A DNA stretch of 64,000 nucleotides, taken from the NCBI RefSeq assembly GCF_031191205.1, contig NZ_CP133470.1, forward strand, positions 1,867,501-1,931,500, read 5' to 3'. This DNA is from Haemophilus parainfluenzae ATCC 33392 (GTDB lineage Bacteria; Pseudomonadota; Gammaproteobacteria; Enterobacterales; Pasteurellaceae). The notes beneath the pieces are model-generated. The model worked only from the letters and a program-made list of their open reading frames with translations. It was not told the DNA's origin and ran no database searches. Shown in pieces: positions 18,395-25,878 of this stretch (the first letter of the stretch is position 1; each line of letters opens with the position of its first letter). A program made the translations under genes and the position numbers.

Positions 18395-19603
18395 ATGAAA
18401 AATAGATTTACATTATTGGCAAAATTAGCACTAAACGATATTTTCTATGATCGTAAGGTTTCTTTTTGTATTATTGCTTCATTGGTAGCAGTAATTGCTC
18501 CTTTATTGCTTCTTTTTAGTTTGAAATATGGCATTGTTTCTCAATTACGTCATCAGTTGGTTAATGATCCAACCAATTTAGAAATTAAAATTGTTGGTAA
18601 TTTAAATCTTTCTCAAGACTGGTTTGATTGGCTTAAACAACAGCCGGAAACCCAATTCTCTATTCCATTAACGCGTTCACTTAATACAATTATTGATTTG
18701 AAGAAAGAGGCAAATTTTGTTCGTAATGTGGAGTTAATTCCAACCACTTCAGGCGATCCAATTACTCAACAATCTTTGCAAAATGAGAATTCCATTATTT
18801 TAAGTGCATTAAGTGCAGAAAAACTACAAGCTAAACAAGGTGAAAGTATTACTTTAGTTGCAACTCGAAATGAAAATGGACAAGAAGAAAAGGCATTATT
18901 GCAATTAAAAGTGCAGGCTATTTTAAATGAGCAACAATTTCCTCGTGCTGCAATTTTTGTGCCTATGTCATTATTAATTGGTGTTGAAGACTTTCGCGAT
19001 GGTATGAAAACGGAACTTTTCCCTGCAGCAAGTGGAAAGCCAAATGATAAACTCCGTAAAAATTTTGCTAGAGCGAGAATTTATGCTAGAAGCTTGGATG
19101 ATGTGGCACCTCTAGCACTAAAGCTACGTGAACAATTTCATATTGATACTCGAACGGAATCCAAAGCGATTGAAAATGTAAAAGCGATTGATAGTGTATT
19201 AAATGTTATTTTTATGGTTATTGCTTTTACTTCTGTAGTGGGCTGCGTGCTATCTCTTATTGGCGCATTTCTTGCAAATATTGATCGAAAACGTAAGGAT
19301 ATTGCTGTTTTACGTTTAATAGGTTTTCAACAAAGTGCGGTTGGTATTTATTTAGTTTTTCAAGCAATCGTACTCAGTAGTATTGCTTTCATTTTATCTT
19401 ATGGGCTGTATTTGTTTGGCAGTCAATTATTTAATCAAATACTAGGAACAAGCTTAAGTGGCTCCCATTTTGTTAGCCGTTTGGCTCCAATACATTTATG
19501 CTTGGCTTTTATTTTCTCTTTTCTACTTGCTGGCGTGGTTGCTGCTATAGGGGCAGTTCGCGCAGTAAAAATTCAACCTGCGGAGAGTCTGCGAGATGTT
19601 TAA
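18395..19603 (+). CDS. FtsX-domain ABC permease, TagS/LolC/MacB type
   Basis: 402 residues from ATG 18395 (AGGG site). One transmembrane helix near 30-52 is followed by a large periplasmic domain (55-265). Three helices make up the C-terminal FtsX domain (VIFMVIAFTSVVGCVLSLIG; IAVLRLIGFQQSAVG; LAFIFSFLLAGVVAAIGAV). The four-helix topology is that of mechanotransmitter permeases (MacB, LolC/E, TagS). It pairs with the upstream ATPase, and its last 8 bases overlap the SUMF1 gene start. Substrate is not evident from sequence; lipoprotein handling or signal transmission across the membrane is plausible given the adjacent lipoproteins. Confidence 0.87.
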   Translation: MKNRFTLLAKLALNDIFYDRKVSFCIIASLVAVIAPLLLLFSLKYGIVSQLRHQLVNDPTNLEIKIVGNLNLSQDWFDWLKQQPETQFSIPLTRSLNTIIDLKKEANFVRNVELIPTTSGDPITQQSLQNENSIILSALSAEKLQAKQGESITLVATRNENGQEEKALLQLKVQAILNEQQFPRAAIFVPMSLLIGVEDFRDGMKTELFPAASGKPNDKLRKNFARARIYARSLDDVAPLALKLREQFHIDTRTESKAIENVKAIDSVLNVIFMVIAFTSVVGCVLSLIGAFLANIDRKRKDIAVLRLIGFQQSAVGIYLVFQAIVLSSIAFILSYGLYLFGSQLFNQILGTSLSGSHFVSRLAPIHLCLAFIFSFLLAGVVAAIGAVRAVKIQPAESLRDV

Positions 19604-21173
19604 ATATCGTTTTTCTTTATTAGCATTAATTATGGCCAGTACGGCTGTATTAGCCCAACCTTGGGAAGAAAAATTTTTTAATCCGAAAAAATTAGATGGT
19701 GATATTGTATTACCCATGCCTTGTGAAGGGAGTATGGTTTTTCGAGTAATTAAAACTAACACCAAAAAACCATTAGAAGATATTAAAGTCACTCTCGGTG
19801 GCAATAGCAATGATGAAGATGGTTATGCGCAATATGCTACGCCAAATTATATTTCGGGTAGTTTTGCCAATGAAAAACAAGAACGCTATTTCTTAATGGG
19901 AAAATATGAGGTGACAGAAGCTCAGTTTAATGCCGTAATGAAAGGCGAGCAATGTCCTTCAGTAAATATGAAAACCAGTTTACCCGCAATTAATATGAGT
20001 TGGTTTGATGCGATAGAATTTACCCATAAATATAATGAATGGCTACTTAAAAATGCAGCAGATAAACTTCCAACGGAAGATGGAAGTAAAGGTTTTGTCC
20101 GTTTGCCAACTAATGCTGAATGGGAATTTGCTTCTCGAGGTGGGGTTGCGGTTGATGAAGCTGCATTCCGTGAAAATACCTTTCCTATGCCAGATGGTAT
20201 TGCTCGTTATGCATGGTCATCTAAAAATGCTAATGGTCGTTTGCAAGTTATAGGTTTACTTGAGCCGAATCCACTTGGTTTATTTGATACATTGGGGAAT
20301 GTTTCTGAAATGGTATTTGACGGTTTTCGTGCTAATAAGCTAAGTCGCTATCATGGTCAAGAGGGAGGCATGATTGCCCGAGGTGGAAGCTATATTAAAG
20401 GAGAAAGTGAAGTCAACAATACTTCACGTATTGAGGTTCCTTATTACGATAATAATGGCACGATGAAGAAAAAAGATATGGGATTCCGTGTAGCAATTAC
20501 CGCACCTTTATTAACATCAAATAATCGTATTAATCAATTACGTCAAGAATGGTCTGCTTTAGGCTCAGATAGTAAAGAAAGTAATGATCCAAATATTGTC
20601 GGTAAACTGGAAAAATTAGCGTCGAACGTTGAAGATGAAAAACTTAAACAAGAAATTACTAAGACCAAAGATGAATTGCGAGCAGCAAACCTGGCACGAG
20701 ATGAACAGCGAGATGCCGCAATTCGTTCGGCCTTACAATTAGGTGGATTCCTTTGTGCTAATGTTTCTGATTTACAGGCAGAAGTAGAACAGCAAGAAAC
20801 AGCAGTAAAAGCTTTTGCTGAGGAAATAAAAAATGAACAGGATACCGATTTAAAACAAATTTATCAGCAAAAAGAATCTGATTTTAAACAACGATTACAA
20901 GAAGCTGAAAAGGCTAGAGATTTTGTTGTGCAATATTATGCAGGCACAATTACTAGTACATTTGACACTTATAGCCTTGCTAATGTAAAAGAACAAGTAG
21001 AAAGAACAAAATCCATGATGAATGAGAAAAAACTTGCTAATGGACAAGCGACGAATTTGAGCCAGTACCTTGATTTATATTGGAAACATTTAAGCCAATA
21101 TTATCAGAATGGCAAAATTACCCGAGAACAATGGTTACAGCAATGTAATCAAATTAAACCTCAAACTCACTAA
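19596..21173 (+). CDS. periplasmic SUMF1/FGE-fold protein with coiled-coil tail, TagR-like
   Basis: 525 residues with a signal peptide (cleavage near VLA|QP, 21). A formylglycine-generating-enzyme fold spans about 70-305: MGKYEVTEAQFNAVMKG, RLPTNAEWEFASRGG, LGNVSEM, ARGGSY and MGFRVA. A long charged helical region (320-480) is likely coiled coil. True FGEs carry a catalytic cysteine pair just after the RGGS block; here that stretch reads RGGSYIKGESEVNNTSR with none, so enzyme activity is unlikely. TagR, the SUMF1-fold sensor of type VI regulation, is the best analogue. ATG 19596 overlaps the permease stop by 8 bases. Confidence 0.82.
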   Translation: MFKYRFSLLALIMASTAVLAQPWEEKFFNPKKLDGDIVLPMPCEGSMVFRVIKTNTKKPLEDIKVTLGGNSNDEDGYAQYATPNYISGSFANEKQERYFLMGKYEVTEAQFNAVMKGEQCPSVNMKTSLPAINMSWFDAIEFTHKYNEWLLKNAADKLPTEDGSKGFVRLPTNAEWEFASRGGVAVDEAAFRENTFPMPDGIARYAWSSKNANGRLQVIGLLEPNPLGLFDTLGNVSEMVFDGFRANKLSRYHGQEGGMIARGGSYIKGESEVNNTSRIEVPYYDNNGTMKKKDMGFRVAITAPLLTSNNRINQLRQEWSALGSDSKESNDPNIVGKLEKLASNVEDEKLKQEITKTKDELRAANLARDEQRDAAIRSALQLGGFLCANVSDLQAEVEQQETAVKAFAEEIKNEQDTDLKQIYQQKESDFKQRLQEAEKARDFVVQYYAGTITSTFDTYSLANVKEQVERTKSMMNEKKLANGQATNLSQYLDLYWKHLSQYYQNGKITREQWLQQCNQIKPQTH

Positions 21174-21193
21174 TGATAAATAAGGAAAATCTT

Positions 21194-21898
21194 ATGAAAT
21201 TGAAAAAGACCTTTGGTGTACTAATTTTATCTAGTTCATTAGCCCTTGCAGGCTGTGCTGGTACAGGTAGTAGTTCAAGCAGCTTAGATAGCGGTGATGA
21301 TGCTAAATTTTTTAGCTCATCAGGCTGGGGTTCTTGTGCTTGGGGAGCTGCAGGAGGTGCTGCATTAGGTGCTTTAACAGGATTATTGACTGGTGGTGAT
21401 ACTGAAAGTACAGTAGCGGGTGCCGTAATTGGTGGCGCTGCAGGCTGTGCAGCTGGTATGACTTCAAACTACTATTTAGAAAAGCAACGTAAAACTTATG
21501 CGAAAAAAGAAGATCGCCTAAATGCTTATATTGCTGATGTTCGTCAAAATTCACAGATGGTACAAAAATCTACTGCAAAACTAAATGCTGCAACAGCTAA
21601 AAATAACCAGTTGATCGCAAAAGTGAATAGTCAATTAAAATCAGGAGCAATCCAAAAAGCTGAAGCAAAACAACAGTTAGCCCAAGTTGATGCTGATATT
21701 AAAGCTGCCCAAGAGCGCTTAACTGCAATGAAATCTAATTTAAATATGCTTAGCGAAGCCGCTAGATCTGAACGCTCTTCTGGTAGTGCAAGCAAAAGAT
21801 TAGATCAAGATATTCTTCAATTAAAAAAACAAGTTTCAACTTATGAGCAAGCATTACAAGCTCAAGTAAAACAACGTTCAGCAATTCAAGTTGGCTAA
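21194..21898 (+). CDS. lipoprotein with glycine zipper and coiled coil
   Basis: 234 residues from ATG 21194 with AAGGAAAA just before it; an upstream ATG at 21173 overlaps the previous stop but would bury the signal peptide. The lipobox LALAGC gives a mature N-terminal lipidated cysteine. A Gly/Ala-rich stretch (about 50-95: AAGGAALGALTGLLTGG, GAVIGGAAGCAAG) is a glycine-zipper, which can insert in or lie on membranes. The remainder (100-234) is Gln/Lys/Ala-rich and helical, probably coiled coil. With Ser after the lipid cysteine region rather than Asp, outer-membrane sorting is likely. It may occupy the TagQ place of the module, though I see no clear sequence kinship. Confidence 0.8.
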   Translation: MKLKKTFGVLILSSSLALAGCAGTGSSSSSLDSGDDAKFFSSSGWGSCAWGAAGGAALGALTGLLTGGDTESTVAGAVIGGAAGCAAGMTSNYYLEKQRKTYAKKEDRLNAYIADVRQNSQMVQKSTAKLNAATAKNNQLIAKVNSQLKSGAIQKAEAKQQLAQVDADIKAAQERLTAMKSNLNMLSEAARSERSSGSASKRLDQDILQLKKQVSTYEQALQAQVKQRSAIQVG

Positions 21899-21913
21899 TA
21901 AGGGGAGGGGGAT

Positions 21914-22399
21914 GTGAAAATAATTAAATTATTAACCGCACTTTCAGCCACAGCATTATTAGCATCTTGTTCTGCAACACCAGAAGAATGTAATCCCAAT
22001 GTAGAACAAAGCATTTGGGGAAAAATGGCTTGTGTTAATTCGGGTAGTTATGATGCTCGCGTTCAACGTAAAGAAAGTGAATTATCACAAGAGCAAGCTA
22101 AGAACGCGGAATTATTGGCTAAAAACAAGCATGCCCAAGAAGCTAAAAATAAATCAGCTAAACAACTTAATCAAAAGAAAGCCGCATTAGCTAATTTAAA
22201 TAAAGACTTGCAAAATAATGCAGCTTTACTTAAACAAAAAGCAAAAGGTAATAGTGAAGTATTAGCAAAAATTCAAGAAGTAGAACAACAGATGAGTCAA
22301 GTAAATACTTCTGATGCTTCTGATGAGGCAAAAGCGAAAGAGTTGCAAGCGTTACAGCGTAAATTAACAGCTTATAAAAAAGCACTTGCTATCAAGTAA
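21914..22399 (+). CDS. small coiled-coil lipoprotein
   Basis: 161 residues from GTG 21914, which follows a very strong AGGGGAGGGG site. Signal peptide with lipobox LLASC (cysteine near 19), then a short region with two more cysteines (EECNPN, MACVNSG) and a long Lys/Gln/Ala-rich coiled coil (55-160) much like the tail of the lipoprotein before it. The two probably form a pair or hetero-oligomer at the outer membrane (inference). A USS lies inside its signal-peptide codons. No family is recognised. Confidence 0.72.
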   Translation: MKIIKLLTALSATALLASCSATPEECNPNVEQSIWGKMACVNSGSYDARVQRKESELSQEQAKNAELLAKNKHAQEAKNKSAKQLNQKKAALANLNKDLQNNAALLKQKAKGNSEVLAKIQEVEQQMSQVNTSDASDEAKAKELQALQRKLTAYKKALAIK

Positions 22400-22410
22400 T
22401 CATAAGGATT

Positions 22411-22438
22411 AAGAGCTGATCTTTTCAGGTCAGCTCTT
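22411..22438 (+). terminator. hairpin after the lipoprotein genes, weak terminator or attenuator
   Basis: AAGAGCTGA (22411-22419) pairs with TCAGCTCTT (22430-22438). The following bases are only mildly T-rich, so it may reduce rather than stop transcription into the two vWA genes. Confidence 0.55.
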
Positions 22439-22440
22439 GT

Positions 22441-22477
22441 TATTAGAATAAGAATATCATTCGTTTTTATTCTAATA
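22441..22477. repeat. 11-bp perfect inverted repeat before the vWA pair
   Basis: TATTAGAATAA (22441-22451) and TTATTCTAATA (22467-22477) are exact inverted copies with a 15-nt spacer. The dyad is AT-rich and sits between the lipoprotein hairpin and the first vWA gene, where an operator or internal promoter would be. Confidence 0.7.
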
Positions 22478-22503
22478 ATACAGACTCAAACATAGAGGAC
22501 TTT

Positions 22504-23994
22504 ATGCAACGTTTAGCACGTTTTAAACTAGATGAGATTAATCAAAATGCCATTGTGTTATTTGAACACTATGATGAAATAATCAAAATAATACGATCTC
22601 ATCTTCCACCAAGTACAGCAACTTTATTTGCTAAACCAGAAATAAAATCAGATCAAGTTACTGTGGAATGGTATAGCGAATTAGAGGGTCAGCCTTATCT
22701 TGTATCCAGTAATGAATCTGGAAATACGATATTACAGAAAATAGCACCACTTATTCAGCAGCGTTTAAATGCAATTAATAGTCTTACGCAAAGTCTTACA
22801 CAGAAAGGCTTAATTACGCCTGAACAAAACGCTTGGTTAACACAATTAGTTGAAGGTGCTAGTCATGATACCAAACAAATTTATTTAGTAAATAATGAAC
22901 CGGTTATTACTGGTTGGGGTATCGGAAAAAAAGTAGAACCACCGGCTCCGCCACCGATTGTCCCTGTGGCAACACCTAAACACCGTTGGTGCTATTGGTT
23001 ATTACCGCTTCTTTTATTGCTACTCGGTTTATTGGCTTGGTGGTGGTTTAATCGTGAGCCTGTTGTTCCCCCTAAAGTGGAACCGCCTAAGGTAGAAGAA
23101 CCGAAAAAAGAAGAACCAAAAATTGAGGAGCCTAAACCAGAACCTCCAAAAGAAGAGCCAAAGGTTGAAGAGCCTAAACCGGAGCCTCTAAAGGAGGAAC
23201 CAAAGATTGAGGAGCCTAAACCAGAGCCTGTTCAAGAGCCTATTAAGGAAGAGCCGAAAGTAGAACCTCCTGTTGTTGAGCCACCGAAGGAAGAGCCTAA
23301 ACAACCACCACAAAAAGTGTGTAAGCCGAAATACAAACCAGGTGAAACACCACAGATGGTAATGATTTTTGATAATTCTGCATCAATGCTTTATAGTTTG
23401 TTAGAGAACTCACAAACTATAAGTAATTTTGAACAGCGTTGGGATGCGTATGGTGTAAGTAATGAGGAGCTTGAGTATATGCGTCGTTTACCAAATCGCT
23501 TAGCCACTGCCAAAAAAGCCTCTTCCAATATTATTAATAGCATTGGCAAAAATGTAGATATCGGCTTAGTCTCATTAAAAACTTGTCCGGCTGCAACTAA
23601 CCATGGTTTCTATTCACCAGGTAAACGTAATGCACTTAAAGCCAAAATTCAAGCAATGAAACCAGGAGAAGAGAATAGCGGAACTCCTCTATATAATGGA
23701 TTACAAATTGCAAGCAGCATGATTGATGGTGTAAAACGCGATGCCTTTATTTTGCTTCTAAGTGATGGCAAAGATAGCTGTACTACAGCAGATATTTGTG
23801 GCCTAGCCAATCAAATAGCCAAAGAAAAACCGCGTTTAAAAGTGAATGTGGTTGATATTGGTGGGGCTAGAGCTGCCAACTGTGTAGCCAGCGCTACTGG
23901 CGGAAAAGTATTTACCGCAAATAATCAGAAACAAGTTGTGAGTATGGTGAATCAAGCTATTAAACCTATGACTAAAACTGATGAGTGTGAATAA
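22504..23994 (+). CDS. membrane-anchored vWA protein with TonB-like stalk (copy 1)
   Basis: 496 residues. A cytoplasmic domain (1-158; WYSELEGQ, YLVNNEPVITGWG near 125-139) and a helix near 161-182 (WLLPLLLLLLGLLAWWW) resemble the SrfA-like protein. A Pro/Glu/Lys stalk follows (about 190-275, repeats of KPEPPKEEPKVEE) that could span the periplasm as TonB does. The vWA domain (285-496) has an intact MIDAS: DNSAS, GTP and LLSDGKD. Cysteines in CKPKYK, KTCP, DSCTTADIC and ANCV suggest disulfides outside. Its tandem copy starts 9 bp after its stop. It is likely a metal-dependent adhesive or scaffold arm of the same system. Confidence 0.8.
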   Translation: MQRLARFKLDEINQNAIVLFEHYDEIIKIIRSHLPPSTATLFAKPEIKSDQVTVEWYSELEGQPYLVSSNESGNTILQKIAPLIQQRLNAINSLTQSLTQKGLITPEQNAWLTQLVEGASHDTKQIYLVNNEPVITGWGIGKKVEPPAPPPIVPVATPKHRWCYWLLPLLLLLLGLLAWWWFNREPVVPPKVEPPKVEEPKKEEPKIEEPKPEPPKEEPKVEEPKPEPLKEEPKIEEPKPEPVQEPIKEEPKVEPPVVEPPKEEPKQPPQKVCKPKYKPGETPQMVMIFDNSASMLYSLLENSQTISNFEQRWDAYGVSNEELEYMRRLPNRLATAKKASSNIINSIGKNVDIGLVSLKTCPAATNHGFYSPGKRNALKAKIQAMKPGEENSGTPLYNGLQIASSMIDGVKRDAFILLLSDGKDSCTTADICGLANQIAKEKPRLKVNVVDIGGARAANCVASATGGKVFTANNQKQVVSMVNQAIKPMTKTDECE

Positions 23995-24003
23995 GGAACG
24001 CTT

Positions 24004-25452
24004 ATGCAACGTCTAGCTCGTTTTAAATTGCAAGAAATTAATCAAAATGTGACCGCACTTTTTGTCCATTATGATGAAATAATTAAAATCTTGCGTAGCC
24101 ATTTGCCACCAAGTACCGCCACTTTATTTGCAAAACCAGAAATAAAAGCCGATCAGGTTACAGTGGAATGGTATAGCGAGCTAGAAGGCCAGCCAGTCTT
24201 GATTACTCAAGAAATGCAAGAAGATAAGCGATTTAAACCAACAATTTCACTGATTCAACAGCGCCTAAATGCGATTATGACATTGAATCAGGAGCTTATG
24301 ACTAAAGGTGTACTGACACCCGAACAAAGTGCTTGGTTAGCTCAATTGGTGGAAGGGGCGACTCATGATACCCGTCAAATTTATTTAGTAAATAATGAAC
24401 CAGTTATTACTGGTTGGGGTATTGGAAAAAAAGTAGAACCACCGGCTCCGCCACCAGTTGTTCCCCTTACTGCACCAAAACACCGTTGGTGCTATTGGCT
24501 TTTACCGCTTCTTTTATTACTACTAGGCTTATTGGCTTGGTGGTGGCTCAATCGCGAACCGGTTGTACCGCCTAAAGTAGAACCACCTAAGGTCGAAGAA
24601 CCGAAGAAAGAAGAGCCTAAACCAGAGCCACCGAAAGAGGAGCCTAAAGTAGAAGAACCAAAACCGGAGCCGGTTCAAGAACCACCAAAAGAAGAACCGA
24701 AAGTAGAGGAGCCCAAACCAGAACCGAAGAAAAACTGCCGAGTAGTGGAAAAACCAACTGATGCACCGCAACTGGCTATTATTTTTAATAATGCTTCAGG
24801 GATGCGCTATACCTTATTAGAAAGCGCCAAAAAAGTAGCGATTTTTGACGAAAAATTAAGAAATCCAGCAAAATATGGCATCACGCAACAAGATGTCTAT
24901 TATATGTACCGTAAACCAAATCGGTCCGTAGCTTCTAAAAAATCGGTAGCGGAATTAATTAATAATATTCCAACAGCAGTGGATATTGGTTTAGTCGAAC
25001 TAAAAAGTTGTTTATCTACCTCGAAAAAAGCATCTTATGCTACCAATCATGGCATATTTACTGCGGCACAACGCAGTACATTAAAAACTAAACTTAATAA
25101 AATGCAGGTGCGGGAAAATCAGGTTCCAGGCACACCAATTTATGAAGGGTTACAAAAAGCCTTAACTATTATTGATGGTAAAGAACGTGAAGCGTTAATT
25201 GTGTTAATTACCGAAGGTAATGGTGATTGCACTAATAGAAACGTCTGTGAGCTCATTAAAAAAGAAGCGAAAGAAAGACCAAAATTAAAAATTAATATCG
25301 TTAATATTAATTCGCCTTGGCATAATACGGATTGCCTAGCTAAGACAACTGGTGGTGAAATTCTAAACGGTGATATGACGAATCAAGTTAAATTAACTGA
25401 AGCCATTAAGAAATCAATGGAACCAGTACAGCAAGAAATCTGTGATGAATAA
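24004..25452 (+). CDS. membrane-anchored vWA protein with degenerate MIDAS (copy 2)
   Basis: 482 residues with the same plan as the preceding paralogue: cytoplasmic domain, helix near 161-182, shorter Pro/Glu/Lys stalk (190-240) and vWA domain (from about 255). The metal site is altered: DxSxS becomes NNASG, and the LLSDG of the paralogue becomes LITEG, although the GTP loop (PGTPIYEG) remains. Metal-dependent binding is therefore probably lost or changed, and it may be a structural partner of copy 1. Cysteines CRVV, SCLST, GDCTNRNVC and TDCL are placed similarly. It is the last gene of the operon, followed by a strong terminator. Confidence 0.8.
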   Translation: MQRLARFKLQEINQNVTALFVHYDEIIKILRSHLPPSTATLFAKPEIKADQVTVEWYSELEGQPVLITQEMQEDKRFKPTISLIQQRLNAIMTLNQELMTKGVLTPEQSAWLAQLVEGATHDTRQIYLVNNEPVITGWGIGKKVEPPAPPPVVPLTAPKHRWCYWLLPLLLLLLGLLAWWWLNREPVVPPKVEPPKVEEPKKEEPKPEPPKEEPKVEEPKPEPVQEPPKEEPKVEEPKPEPKKNCRVVEKPTDAPQLAIIFNNASGMRYTLLESAKKVAIFDEKLRNPAKYGITQQDVYYMYRKPNRSVASKKSVAELINNIPTAVDIGLVELKSCLSTSKKASYATNHGIFTAAQRSTLKTKLNKMQVRENQVPGTPIYEGLQKALTIIDGKEREALIVLITEGNGDCTNRNVCELIKKEAKERPKLKINIVNINSPWHNTDCLAKTTGGEILNGDMTNQVKLTEAIKKSMEPVQQEICDE

Positions 25453-25453
25453 T

Positions 25454-25480
25454 GGAAAGGGCGTTTAACGCCCTTTTTTT
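25454..25480 (+). terminator. terminator of the srf-like operon
   Basis: AAAGGGCGTT (25456-25465) and AACGCCCTTT (25467-25476) form a strong hairpin ending in a T-run. Confidence 0.88.
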
Positions 25481-25510
25481 CAATATAAGAATTCTTTTAA
25501 ATTTTTTCTA

Positions 25511-25542
25511 AAAAAATAACCGCACTTTATCGCGCGGTTACG
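25511..25542 (-). terminator. USS-containing terminator of tusE
   Basis: TAACCGC (25517-25523) pairs with GCGGTTA (25534-25540). The minus strand has a T-run downstream and the left arm includes a USS. Confidence 0.6.
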
Positions 25543-25547
25543 TTATT

Positions 25548-25877
25548 CTATAAGCATTTAGCTGGCTTTGGCAGACCCGCCAGTTTGGTTGCTTGTTTAG
25601 CAGGTCCGTCAGGGAAGAGTCGTTGCAAATGGCGGCTATTGCCTTTATCGGCGCCTAATTTTTCTGACATTGCTTTTACCAGCATTCGAATCGCAGGGGA
25701 GGTGTTATATTCTTGATAGAAATCACGCACAAAATAAATCACTTCCCAGTGAGCTTCGGTCAGTTCTACACCTTCTAGCTGAGCGATGTGTTTTGCTACA
25801 TCCTCATTCCAATCAGCAATATTAAGTAAATAGCCAAAGGCGTCGGTTTCGATTTGTTTTCCTTGTACGGTAATCAT
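25548..25877 (-). CDS. tusE: sulfurtransferase TusE (DsrC family)
   Basis: 109 residues of the DsrC/TusE fold ([42 protein letters not shown]). The conserved penultimate cysteine that accepts sulfur is present (KPAKCL end). TusE takes persulfide sulfur from TusBCD and hands it to MnmA for 2-thiouridine in tRNA. The gene starts one base after ttcA ends, forming a two-gene unit for tRNA thiolation. The length is normal. Confidence 0.95.
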   Translation of the reverse strand: MITVQGKQIETDAFGYLLNIADWNEDVAKHIAQLEGVELTEAHWEVIYFVRDFYQEYNTSPAIRMLVKAMSEKLGADKGNSRHLQRLFPDGPAKQATKLAGLPKPAKCL

Positions 25878-25878
25878 A

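Larger units (their letters stand above)
22504..25452 (+). repeat. tandem gene duplication of vWA proteins
   Basis: The genes at 22504-23994 and 24004-25452 are tandem paralogues. Their first roughly 590 bp are nearly identical over long runs, including the transmembrane segment. The stalk-coding parts are shorter repeats of Pro/Glu/Lys codons that differ in copy number. The vWA-coding parts have diverged strongly. Confidence 0.85.

Noticed and set aside
7285..25452. A type VI secretion cluster
   Set aside because: Tag-like proteins are present, but no sheath, Hcp, VgrG, baseplate, TssJLM or ClpV genes occur here.
15640..25452. A MoxR-vWA or tellurite-resistance (Ter) system
   Set aside because: vWA proteins are present but no MoxR-type AAA ATPase or TerD-fold protein is encoded nearby.
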